From the NCBI GenBank assembly GCA_000974665.1, contig BBSY01000003.1:1136001-1200000 (forward strand): 64,000 nucleotides of DNA, in the 5' to 3' direction. The notes under the pieces are model-generated. The model was not told the origin of the DNA. It was given only the letters and a program-made list of their open reading frames with translations, and ran no database searches. Below, in pieces: positions 17,472 through 25,406 of this stretch. This DNA is from an alpha proteobacterium U9-1i. Lineage in GTDB: Bacteria > Pseudomonadota > Alphaproteobacteria > Caulobacterales > Aquidulcibacteraceae. A program made the translations under genes and the position numbers. Position 1 is the first letter of the stretch, and every line of letters starts with the position of its first letter.

Positions 17472-18377
17472 ATGTCGCAAATCCGCTTCGACGATCAGGT
17501 CGTCATCGTCACCGGCGCCGGCGGCGGCTTGGGCCGCGCCCACGCGCTCGAATTCGCCCGGCGCGGCGCCAAAGTGGTGGTGAACGACCTCGGGGGTTCG
17601 CTGGACGGCTCAGGCGGCGGCTCGCCGTCGGCCGAAGCAGTGGTCGCAGAGATCAAGGCCGCCGGCGGCGAGGCCATCGCCGACGGCGCCAGCGTCACCG
17701 ACGACAAAGGCGTCGCCAATCTTGTGCAGCGCACGATGGACCAATGGGGCCGCATCGACATCCTCATCGCCAATGCCGGCATCCTCCGCGACAAGAGCTT
17801 CTCCAAGATGGAGATCGCCGATTTCGAAGTGGTGATGAACGTGCACCTGATGGGCACGGTGAAACCCACCAAAGCCGTCTGGGAAATCATGAAGGCCCAG
17901 AATTACGGCCGCATCGTCGTCACCACCTCATCAACCGGCCTCTACGGCAATTTCGGCCAGGCCAATTACGGCGCCGCGAAACTCTCGCTCGTCGGCTTCA
18001 TGAACACGATGAAGCTTGAGGGATCGAAGAACGACATCCGCGTCAACGCCATCTCGCCGGTCGCCGCCACACGCATGACCGAAAACCTGATGCCGCCGCA
18101 GATGCTCGACGCGCTGAAGCCTGAGTTCGTCACGCCCGGCGTCATCCACCTCGCCTCGCGCGACGCGCCCAATGGCGCCATCCTTACCGCCGGCGCCGGC
18201 GTCTTTGCGCTCACGCAGATCTACGAGACCGACGGCATCGCCATCCCCACCGCCTCGCTCACCGCCGAAGCCGTGCGCGACAGCTGGGCCAAGATCAGCG
18301 ACCCCACCGGCCACGAAGCCTACAGCGCCGGCGGCGGCCAAACGCAAAAATTCATGCGCAAACTCAGCGGCGGTTGA
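17472..18377 (+). CDS. SDR family dehydrogenase, multifunctional-enzyme-2-like 3-hydroxyacyl-CoA dehydrogenase
   Basis: A 301-residue classical short-chain dehydrogenase. Cofactor motif TGAGGGLG is at 14-21, NAG at 101-103, catalytic Ser near 153, Tyr166 and Lys170 (YGAAK). The insertion VNDLGGSLDGSGGGSPSAEA after the second strand and the long C-terminus are typical of the peroxisomal MFE-2/Hsd17b4-like group, which oxidises 3-hydroxyacyl-CoA. The gene is divergent from the nucleoside transporter. Confidence 0.9.
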   Translation: MSQIRFDDQVVIVTGAGGGLGRAHALEFARRGAKVVVNDLGGSLDGSGGGSPSAEAVVAEIKAAGGEAIADGASVTDDKGVANLVQRTMDQWGRIDILIANAGILRDKSFSKMEIADFEVVMNVHLMGTVKPTKAVWEIMKAQNYGRIVVTTSSTGLYGNFGQANYGAAKLSLVGFMNTMKLEGSKNDIRVNAISPVAATRMTENLMPPQMLDALKPEFVTPGVIHLASRDAPNGAILTAGAGVFALTQIYETDGIAIPTASLTAEAVRDSWAKISDPTGHEAYSAGGGQTQKFMRKLSGG

Positions 18378-18522
18378 TTTCCGCTCTTGGCCCAAAGCAG
18401 AACTGGACGACGACGGCGCGTCGGCTGCATCCCCGGTCTTGAACTGATCAGACTGTCTGGTTCGTGTTGTGAGGCTTCGTTTCTTCAGTTAGCCGTTGCG
18501 TCCGCCAACCCGGAGCGCAGCT

Positions 18523-19653
18523 ATGACTGACCTGCCCGCAGACAATTTGACCATGCTGACGCTCGTGAAGGAGGTCGGCGAGCTTGAGATATCGCTGGTG
18601 CGCCAGCCTATGCCGCAGCCGCGCGACCACGAAGTGCTCGTCAAGGTGCTGGCGACCCCGATCAATCCCTCCGATCTCGGTCTCTTGGTCGGCGCCGCTG
18701 ATGTGCGCACGGCCCGCGCGTCTTCGCGCGATGGGCTGCCCGTTATCGTCGCTGACATTTCGCCCGCCGGCATGCGTGCAATGGCGGGTCGGGTTGGCGA
18801 GGCGATGCCGATTGGCAACGAGGGCTGTGGCACAGTCGTGAAGGCGGGCGCCGCGCCAGAGGCTCAAGCGCTGCTTGGCAAGACTGTCGCGCTCCTCGGC
18901 GGCGGCATGTACGCGCAATACCGCTGCCTGCCTGCGGCAATGTGCATGGAGCTTCCCGCAGGCGTCGATCCTGCGGACGGCGCCTCGTGTTTTGTCAATC
19001 CGCTTACATCGCTCGCATTCACCGAGGTCATGCGCCGTGATGGACACACGGCGCTCGTACACACTGCGGCCGCGTCCAACCTCGGGCAGATGTTGGTCAA
19101 GATCTGCGCAAAGGACGCCATCCCATTGGTCAACATCGTACGCAGCGCTGAGCAGGTGGCGCTCTTGAAGGGAATTGGTGCAAACTACGTACTCGACTCA
19201 ACATCGGACTCGTTCGTTGAGGACTTGATCTCGGCGCTGACAGAAACGGGCGCCACACTTGGTTTCGACGCCATCGGCGGAGGCAAGCTCGCGGGCCAAA
19301 TCCTTGGAGCCATGGAGGCAGCTGCTACGAAGCGTATGGCCACGTATAGCCGCTATGGCTCTGACACGTTCAAGCATGTGTACATCTATGGCGGCCTCGA
19401 TATGAACCCGACGACGCTCACACGGGGTTTTGGCTTCTCATGGTCGCTGTCCGGCTTCTTGCTTACGCCGTTCATGGCCAAGGCTGAGCCCCAGGTCGTG
19501 GCGCGCATGCGCAAGCGTGTGGTTGATGAACTGACAACGACGTTCAAGAGCCATTATAGTCACCAAATCTCGCTCGCGGAGGCGCTCGATCCAACTGTAC
19601 TCGCGGCCTTCAATGCGAAGCGGACCGGCGAGAAGTATTTGATCAGACCGTAG
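18523..19653 (+). CDS. Medium-chain dehydrogenase/reductase, quinone-oxidoreductase-like
   Basis: A 376-residue MDR protein with a GroES-like N-terminal half (HEVLVKVLATPINPSDLGLL) and a Rossmann half (VHTAAASNLGQMLVKICAKD, then LGFDAIGGGKLAGQIL). Catalytic zinc ligands are absent, so it probably uses NADPH to reduce an enone or quinone. Its base composition is visibly less GC-rich at third positions than its neighbours, and it is flanked by repeats downstream, so it may be an acquired gene. ATG 18523 follows CGGAGCGCAGCT. Confidence 0.87.
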   Translation: MTDLPADNLTMLTLVKEVGELEISLVRQPMPQPRDHEVLVKVLATPINPSDLGLLVGAADVRTARASSRDGLPVIVADISPAGMRAMAGRVGEAMPIGNEGCGTVVKAGAAPEAQALLGKTVALLGGGMYAQYRCLPAAMCMELPAGVDPADGASCFVNPLTSLAFTEVMRRDGHTALVHTAAASNLGQMLVKICAKDAIPLVNIVRSAEQVALLKGIGANYVLDSTSDSFVEDLISALTETGATLGFDAIGGGKLAGQILGAMEAAATKRMATYSRYGSDTFKHVYIYGGLDMNPTTLTRGFGFSWSLSGFLLTPFMAKAEPQVVARMRKRVVDELTTTFKSHYSHQISLAEALDPTVLAAFNAKRTGEKYLIRP

Positions 19654-19959
19654 CGACGTTGCGGGCCCCTCTCGATGCCAATGGCGGCAATCGGCGAAAT
19701 GCGGACGTCACACCTCTCCCCCGCGAGGGGGAGAGGTCGGTCGCGACAGCGACCGGGTGAGGGGGCGCGGCACATCCCCAAACGCACCCCTCATCCGTCG
19801 GCTTCGCCGACACCTTCTCACCTAATCAGGGGAGAAGGTAGAAAACGGGGATAAGCAGCGCTCTATCCCCGCCGAAACCAGCTCCACGCCTTGAAACCTA
19901 AGCGCTACGCCAAAAACAATCCGACCGATCCTGCGCGCGCTTACACTCGGGCGCTCAAC
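19654..19959. repeat. Cluster of palindromic repeats (REP-like) in intergenic region
   Basis: The region holds four hairpins in a row: ACCTCTCCCCC/GGGGGAGAGGT with a GCGA loop (19712-19737), CGGTCGC/GCGACCG (19738-19755), TCGGC/GCCGA near 19797-19809, and ACCTTCTC/GAGAAGGT (19811-19838). Elements built from such GAGGGGGAGAGG, CAGCGACCGGGTGAGG and TCGGCTTCGCCGA units are common dispersed intergenic repeats in alphaproteobacteria. No gene is seen here. Confidence 0.85.
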
Positions 19960-20466
19960 ATGAAACGGCCCATCGCCCCACCGATCACACACCACCGCCT
20001 CGCCCGACTCAGCGTCTGGGCGGGGCTTTGGCTTGTGTGGGCGGGCGCGTTTCTCGCGGGGCTCCGCTGCGGCTTCCGCAAAAGCCGCACCCTCGACGCG
20101 CCACGCCATCACATCGCGCAAATGACGCGCTTCGTAATCGTTCTGCTGATGATGCGCGCAACGCCGCTGGTGAAACACATCCAACGCCGCCCGCGCGCCT
20201 ACGGCCCAAACGCCTACCGCACCGGCGGCCGCTGGCGCGCCGATGTCGGCGTCGCGCTGCGCAAACAATTTCGCGCGCCCACCTTGCTCGGCCGCATCGC
20301 CAAACTCAGCGACGCTTTGCGTCATCCGGAAAAATATCTGCGCGCCATCGCCCAGCGCATCACGCGCAACTTGACCAAACGCACGCGCCTATATGCGCTC
20401 ACATTTGTCGTCGCAGCGATGAGTGCGCAGCACACGCTGACGCCCCTCCTGCTCGACAGCACATAA
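19960..20466 (+). CDS. Hypothetical protein with one or two hydrophobic segments
   Basis: A 168-residue basic protein starting MKRPIAPPITHHRL. Residues 18-40 (LSVWAGLWLVWAGAFLAGL) form one clear membrane segment; another hydrophobic stretch MTRFVIVLLMM is near residue 55. The C-terminal half is rich in Arg and Lys. No family recognised. It is placed between two palindromic repeat clusters. An antisense frame (19822-20325) is taken as a shadow because this strand has the membrane-protein pattern. Confidence 0.55.
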   Translation: MKRPIAPPITHHRLARLSVWAGLWLVWAGAFLAGLRCGFRKSRTLDAPRHHIAQMTRFVIVLLMMRATPLVKHIQRRPRAYGPNAYRTGGRWRADVGVALRKQFRAPTLLGRIAKLSDALRHPEKYLRAIAQRITRNLTKRTRLYALTFVVAAMSAQHTLTPLLLDST

Positions 20467-20852
20467 GATCACGCGCCCAGCCTCCTCCTCGATGGAGGAG
20501 GCGCCGCGAAGCGGCGGAGGAGGTGTGCGCGCGACGACGACGATGAGCCTCATGTGGCTCATCTCGAAACGTTAGCGGGCCTCACTCTCCCCGCGCTCCT
20601 CCGCCATGGAGGGCGGAAAGCTCAACTCTCTCAAACGCCGCGCCGAGCCCCGCTCCGCGCGGGCGCCGGCGCACGCGTCAGATGAACACGCGGCAATGCC
20701 AGCACCGTTTAGGCAAATCCACCCAAAGCGACGGCCAATAGCGGTCGTCCATGCCCCTGATTCCGTGTGCGTGGCGCCACACTACCACCGCGGATGCGAG
20801 CCATCCGCCCGTTCGCGTCGCTCCGACCCGCCCCAGCGTCTAAAAATCCCGG
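20467..20852. repeat. Second REP-like repeat cluster; rest of region without a gene
   Basis: From 20481 to 20620 there are palindromes: CCTCCTCCTCGATGGAGGAGG, GCCGCGAAGCGGC, TGAGCC/GGCTCA around TCATGT (20544-20561) and CCTCCGCCATGGAGG. They resemble the nearby cluster at 19712 in style but not in exact sequence. From 20621 to 20852 I see no convincing gene, RNA or terminator. The presumed promoter of the following membrane protein must lie here. Confidence 0.7.
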
Positions 20853-22865
20853 ATGACAGCGACCCTTCTCCTGATCGCCGCCGTCCAACTCGTCGCCTTT
20901 GGCGTCGGCTTCGCGCTGCTGTGGCGCAAGCTCGGGCGAACCGAGAATGAACTTCTTCGGCTCCGGCGCGTTGTCGAATCCATGGAGTTGGATCGGGCTG
21001 TGCCCAAACGTAGTCGCGCCAAGGCCGAAGCCGCGCTTGCGGTCGGAGGCCAAGCGCGTGCGCGGGCGCCTGAACCAGACGTCGATCTCGAATGGCGCGC
21101 GCCTGTTTCGCGCCTCCGGCCCGAGACACCTCCGCTTGTGGTTGTCGATGATCACGACGAAGAGCCGTCCTGGTTCAATCCCGCCCGCCAATTCATCGCC
21201 ATCGCCGTGGCGCTTGCCGCGTTGCCGCTCGCGGGCCTGCCCTTCGGCCTCACACTCGCTGAACTGACGCCCGCGGGCCTCTTGATCGCCGCCGCGCTGG
21301 CGTTCGCGGGACTGCGCGAGGATTGGAACGCCGCCGCCTGGGTCGCCGCCGCCGCCGGCATAGGTTGGGCGGCCGCCGCATTGACAACCGGCGATGCACT
21401 CGTCGCGCCCGCACTCTTTTCCGCCAGCGCCGCCCTCGCTGGCGCCGGCGGCCTCACCCACCTCGTTTTGCGTGAAAGCCAACGCGGCGCGGTGCTCGCT
21501 GCAGGCATGAGCGTAGCGCTCCTTTGGCTGTGCGCCATTGCGGGCGTGATCGGCCCAGCCGGCCTAGCGCTCGCGTCCCTGATTATAGCTTCCGCCCTTC
21601 TCGGCGCGCGCAAATTGCGCTTTGAGCCGATGCTCCACGCCGCCTTCGCCGCCGCAGGCGTCGCGCTCTTTGTGCTGAGCGCGCAAGAGAGCGCCGCGAT
21701 CTGGTTCACTCCGGCCGCGGCGCTTGCCGGCATGCTCTTCCTCGCCATCGCTTTCGTGCGCGTGCCACAACTCGGCGCCCGTGGCGGATCCGTCGCCGGC
21801 GCCGGCGCGGCAGCTTCGATGTTCGCTGTCGGCGCGCTTTATGTGTCCCAGCACGGCCTCGCCAATCCTTGGGCCGCCAGCGCGGGTTTCGTCGCCCTCG
21901 CCGGCGCATTCGGCGGCATCATCGCGCTCGCCGCGCAGCGCCGCGGCCGCGACGTTCAACGTTTGAAGCTCACGCTCTGGGTGCTGGGCTTCAGCGCCTT
22001 CGCAGCGCTCGCCTCGGCCATTTTTATCGTCGCCCCGCCGCCGCTGGCCGCCACCTTGATGGCCGCGCTCGCCTTGGGTTTCGCCGCGCTCGATTTGCGC
22101 GTGCCCACGCTCGCTTGGCGCGCAGCGGCCATCGCTTCGCTTGTCGTCGCGGCGCTCGCCGCCTCAACCAGCGCGCAAAGTTTCGCCAGCGCATTTCCGA
22201 TCTGGCCACGCTGGGCGCTCTTGATCGCCGCGTTCGCCGCACCGGCGGCCTTGGCCGCCGCCGCCGCGTACCTCGCCCGCCCCCGCGCGCGACTCTCGGC
22301 GGACGTCTACGAAACCTTCGCCATCCTAGGCGCCATCGGCGCCGGCGCCCTTGCCCTGAGGCTCGCGTTCACGGCCGCGACGCCCGAAATGCTGACACTC
22401 AGCTTTCTCGAAGCAGGCGCGCAGATCGCGTTGCTGTCCCTGGCGGCGTTGGCCTTGGCCGCCAACAATCGGCGCGAATTGGGCGGCCTCGCCTTCGTGC
22501 TGGCGTTGGCGCTTGGCGCTGTCGCCAGCACGTTTTGGCTGACGCCGCATTGGCTTGAGCAACCGCTCGCAACGCTCGCGCCCTACGGCTTCGCACTGAT
22601 GGCCGCGCCGCTTTGGGCGCATTGGGCGTTCTGGCGCAGCCGCGCCGCCCACACCCGCACCCGCGTCTCCTTCAGCGCCGCGGCACTCGCCAGCGCGGCT
22701 TTCGTCACATTGGAAATCGTCAACGCGCGCGACGCCATTGCAACGCCGGGCGTGGATTGGCTCACCGTCGGCGCATCATCGCTCGCGTTTGCGATCGCCC
22801 TCGGCGGATCATTCGCGCCGCACGTTGTGAGCAGCGCCAGACCGCGCTACCTGCGCCGGCGCTAG
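20853..22865 (+). CDS. DUF2339-like large integral membrane protein
   Basis: A 670-residue protein with an N-terminal membrane anchor, a charged linker (about 25-95) and then some 18-20 hydrophobic helices rich in Ala and Leu. The layout of one helix, coiled-coil-like linker, then many spans with short conserved polar turns is that of the DUF2339 family, whose function is not known. The call rests on overall architecture. It overlaps the convergent secreted-protein gene by four bases. Confidence 0.72.
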   Translation: MTATLLLIAAVQLVAFGVGFALLWRKLGRTENELLRLRRVVESMELDRAVPKRSRAKAEAALAVGGQARARAPEPDVDLEWRAPVSRLRPETPPLVVVDDHDEEPSWFNPARQFIAIAVALAALPLAGLPFGLTLAELTPAGLLIAAALAFAGLREDWNAAAWVAAAAGIGWAAAALTTGDALVAPALFSASAALAGAGGLTHLVLRESQRGAVLAAGMSVALLWLCAIAGVIGPAGLALASLIIASALLGARKLRFEPMLHAAFAAAGVALFVLSAQESAAIWFTPAAALAGMLFLAIAFVRVPQLGARGGSVAGAGAAASMFAVGALYVSQHGLANPWAASAGFVALAGAFGGIIALAAQRRGRDVQRLKLTLWVLGFSAFAALASAIFIVAPPPLAATLMAALALGFAALDLRVPTLAWRAAAIASLVVAALAASTSAQSFASAFPIWPRWALLIAAFAAPAALAAAAAYLARPRARLSADVYETFAILGAIGAGALALRLAFTAATPEMLTLSFLEAGAQIALLSLAALALAANNRRELGGLAFVLALALGAVASTFWLTPHWLEQPLATLAPYGFALMAAPLWAHWAFWRSRAAHTRTRVSFSAAALASAAFVTLEIVNARDAIATPGVDWLTVGASSLAFAIALGGSFAPHVVSSARPRYLRRR

Positions 22866-23317
22866 CTGCCCCAGCAGGCGTAAGCCACTTCGCGCATCTT
22901 CACGGCGCTGCCGGCGAGATACGTGTTGGTCTGGCCGTTCACCGTGACGGACAAACGATCGCTCTCCTGCACGCCAGCCAGGATGGGCGGGCGCTGCGGC
23001 AGGTTCACGCTCACGGTCGCATTGCGTCCACGCCCGGCAGTCGTCGCCGGCACGTTGATCGTGAGATTGCCGATCGCCACCGCCGCTGTCGTCGCGCGCC
23101 GCGCGTTGCGGCCAAAGCCATAATCCGTCACCACGATATCGCCTTCCGGCGGACGGCACGTCAGCGTTGCAGTGGTGCGCCCGCGATCGTCGCGCTGTGT
23201 GGCGGTGGCCACGCCATCGACGTACGCGTAGGTCCAGCCCGGCCCTTGTTGCGCGACGCTCGCGGATGGCAGCGCAAGCGCGCTGATGGCAAAGGCGGCA
23301 GCGGCCAGAAGGCGCAT
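22862..23317 (-). CDS. Secreted protein of unknown function
   Basis: A 151-residue protein with signal peptide ending ALPSASVAQ. The mature chain is Thr- and Val-rich with repeated short strands (TATLTCRPPEGDIVVTDYGF, NATVSVNLPQRPPILAG) and ends VAYACWGS, so a small periplasmic beta domain with one disulfide is likely. GGAGA precedes the ATG by seven bases. No family recognised; related short proteins with the VDGVATATQRD opening seem common in this bacterial group, but that is only an impression. Confidence 0.68.
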   Translation of the reverse strand: MRLLAAAAFAISALALPSASVAQQGPGWTYAYVDGVATATQRDDRGRTTATLTCRPPEGDIVVTDYGFGRNARRATTAAVAIGNLTINVPATTAGRGRNATVSVNLPQRPPILAGVQESDRLSVTVNGQTNTYLAGSAVKMREVAYACWGS

Positions 23318-23391
23318 CGGTCAGTCTCCACGTTCAGGCTGAATTCGGTGGAGGCCGTCTAGCACAAACCGGGCGGGCGCAACCTTGCTTT

Positions 23392-23871
23392 TCAGCAGCC
23401 GAGCCGCACCGCACCTTGCTCGAGGTCGAGCAAAAACTTCTTTCGTTCCAAGCCGCCGCCGAAACCAGTGAGGCTGCCGCTGGCGCCGATCACCCGGTGG
23501 CACGGCACAATAATGGGGATGGGGTTCTTGCCGTTGGCTAACCCAACCGCGCGCGAAGCCTTGGGCGAACCGATCGCCTGGGCCTGCTGGCCGTAGCTGC
23601 GCGTGGCGCCGTATGGAATTTTCCGAAGCGCCATCCACACCTGCTGCTGGAACGGCGTACCGCGCGGCGCCAGCGCCACGCCGAACGCCTTCAGCTTGCC
23701 GGCGAAATACGCATCGAGTTCGCGCCGGGCTTGGGCGATGATTTTATCATCGCCACGCGGCGCCGGTTCGAGCGGATACTTCGGCTCCTCGAACTCAATT
23801 CCGGTGAGCGCTGCGCCATCGGAATAGAGTGTCAGTTCGCCAACCGGACTTTGATGGACCGCCGAGATCAT
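23392..23871 (-). CDS. ogt: Methylated-DNA-protein-cysteine S-methyltransferase (Ogt)
   Basis: A 159-residue suicide enzyme that transfers the alkyl group of O6-alkylguanine to its own Cys124 in the motif IIVPCHRVIG. Helix-turn-helix residues RSYGQQAQAIG and the ending GSLTGFGGGLERKKFLLDLE are typical. The start ATG 23871 overlaps the stop of the Ada-AlkA gene (ATGA), so both repair proteins are probably made from one message. Confidence 0.95.
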   Translation of the reverse strand: MISAVHQSPVGELTLYSDGAALTGIEFEEPKYPLEPAPRGDDKIIAQARRELDAYFAGKLKAFGVALAPRGTPFQQQVWMALRKIPYGATRSYGQQAQAIGSPKASRAVGLANGKNPIPIIVPCHRVIGASGSLTGFGGGLERKKFLLDLEQGAVRLGC

Positions 23872-25295
23872 GTCCGCATTCCCTTCTTCACGGCGCGCCG
23901 CCACAGCCGGATCGCGGCGTAAGCGCGCCAGGGTTTCAAATGCTCAAGCGTCTCACCCTTGCGGCCGAGCGCATTGATGAGAGCAATATCAGTCGCTGGA
24001 TACGCATCTGGATCGCCGAGCGCGCGCAGCGCCACGTACTCAACCGTCCACGGCCCTATTCCGGCGATGGCCGCCAATGCCGCACGCCCAGGCGCAATCG
24101 CGCCGCGCGCCAGCGGCAAACGCCCGTCCACCGAAGCAACCGCCAAACGGTGCAACGTCTCCGCCCGCTTCATTGGCAGGCCGATGGTGGCGATCTCGCG
24201 TGCACCTGCTTCGGCCAATCGCGCTGCACTTGGAAATAGTCGGTCGAGGCCGTCTGTCGTGCGCTCAAAAGATGCGCCGAATTTTGTCACTAAGCGCTCC
24301 GTCAATGTGCGCGCGCCAGCTACCGTTACCTGTTGTCCCAGAACGGCCCGCATCGCACATTCAAAGCCGTCCAACATTCCGGGAACGCGTACGCCGGGCT
24401 CGCGCGCGACATCCTCAGCCAGTGATTTGTCGCGCGCCAAATGCGCGTCCACCGCGCTCATTTCCGCATCGAGATCGAAGGCGCCGCGAACCCCGGAAAC
24501 GAGCGGCCGCAATTGCGGTGCGAGATTTTCCGATAGCGTTAGCGAAAGCCCTTTTGGGCCCATGCCGATTTCGATCCAGCCCGCGACGCCGCCGATGCTC
24601 AAAGTGCGCGCGTAGCGTTTGTCATCAGCGCGCTCGATCCCGTGCAACGCCCGTAAGCGCAAGAAGGCGAGCATCGGCGCGAAACTGTATTCGCCGCGCG
24701 GGCTCAGCGAGACGGTGAAGCTTTCGCCGCGCACGATCTGCTTGCGCCCGCGCATCTTCGTCGGCGGCATGCCATATCGATCCTTGAGCGCCGCATTGAA
24801 ACGCCGCAACGAACGGAAGCCAGACGCGAACGCAATCTCGGTGACAGGCAAGGCTGTCTCATTCAGAAGCCGCCGCGCCGCAAGCAAGCGGCCGGTTTGC
24901 GCGATCTGAATCGGGCTCGCGCCGAACGACGCGTTCATTACCCGCCGCAAATGCCGCGCCGTGACGCCCAAATCATCCGCGAGAGCCTCGAGCCCTTTCT
25001 CTTCAAGCACGCCCGCTTCGATGCGCGCGTACGCAGCGGCGGCCAGGCGCGCAGGCGCATCGATGGGCGCCAAGCCGGGCGCGCGCTCGGGGCGACAGAG
25101 CAAGCATGGCCGGAAGCCCGCGGCCTCGGCGGCGGCGGCGGACGGCCAGAAGGTTCGGTTCTGCCGTTTGGGCGTGCGCGCAGGGCAAATGCAGCGGCAA
25201 TAGATGCCCGTCGAGGTTACCCCCACGTAGAACCGGCCATCGAAACGGCGATCCCTGGCGTCGCACGCGGCATGGCAAATTTCAGCGTCGAACAT
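23868..25295 (-). CDS. Ada N-domain/AraC/AlkA fusion, 3-methyladenine-DNA glycosylase II with methyl sensor
   Basis: A 475-residue three-part protein. Residues 1-75 are the Ada zinc domain with Cys33, Cys37, Cys64 and Cys67 (IYCRCICPAR, PCLLCRPE), where Cys33 would accept methyl from phosphotriesters. Residues 85-185 are an AraC-type DNA-binding domain. Residues 190-475 are AlkA glycosylase with the helix-hairpin-helix GIGPWTVEYVALRALG and catalytic Asp436 in PATDIAL. It probably senses alkylation, activates its own operon and excises alkylated bases. ATG 25295 is chosen as it begins just before the Ada domain. Confidence 0.94.
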   Translation of the reverse strand: MFDAEICHAACDARDRRFDGRFYVGVTSTGIYCRCICPARTPKRQNRTFWPSAAAAEAAGFRPCLLCRPERAPGLAPIDAPARLAAAAYARIEAGVLEEKGLEALADDLGVTARHLRRVMNASFGASPIQIAQTGRLLAARRLLNETALPVTEIAFASGFRSLRRFNAALKDRYGMPPTKMRGRKQIVRGESFTVSLSPRGEYSFAPMLAFLRLRALHGIERADDKRYARTLSIGGVAGWIEIGMGPKGLSLTLSENLAPQLRPLVSGVRGAFDLDAEMSAVDAHLARDKSLAEDVAREPGVRVPGMLDGFECAMRAVLGQQVTVAGARTLTERLVTKFGASFERTTDGLDRLFPSAARLAEAGAREIATIGLPMKRAETLHRLAVASVDGRLPLARGAIAPGRAALAAIAGIGPWTVEYVALRALGDPDAYPATDIALINALGRKGETLEHLKPWRAYAAIRLWRRAVKKGMRT

Positions 25296-25406
25296 GAGCC
25301 GAATATGGGCGGTTTCGGTCCCGCCGTCTCGCCGGAATCGGACCCCTTCTCTACGGCGCCTTGACCGCATGAAGCGGGCGACGGACGCTTGAACGAGGGA
25401 GGCGTG

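Noticed and set aside
19822..20325. 167-codon minus-strand frame
   Set aside because: It opposes a plus-strand frame with a clear membrane segment and begins inside the hypothetical gene; composition is shadow-like.
19712..20620. CRISPR array
   Set aside because: The repeats are hairpins of varied sequence without regular direct repeats or spacers.
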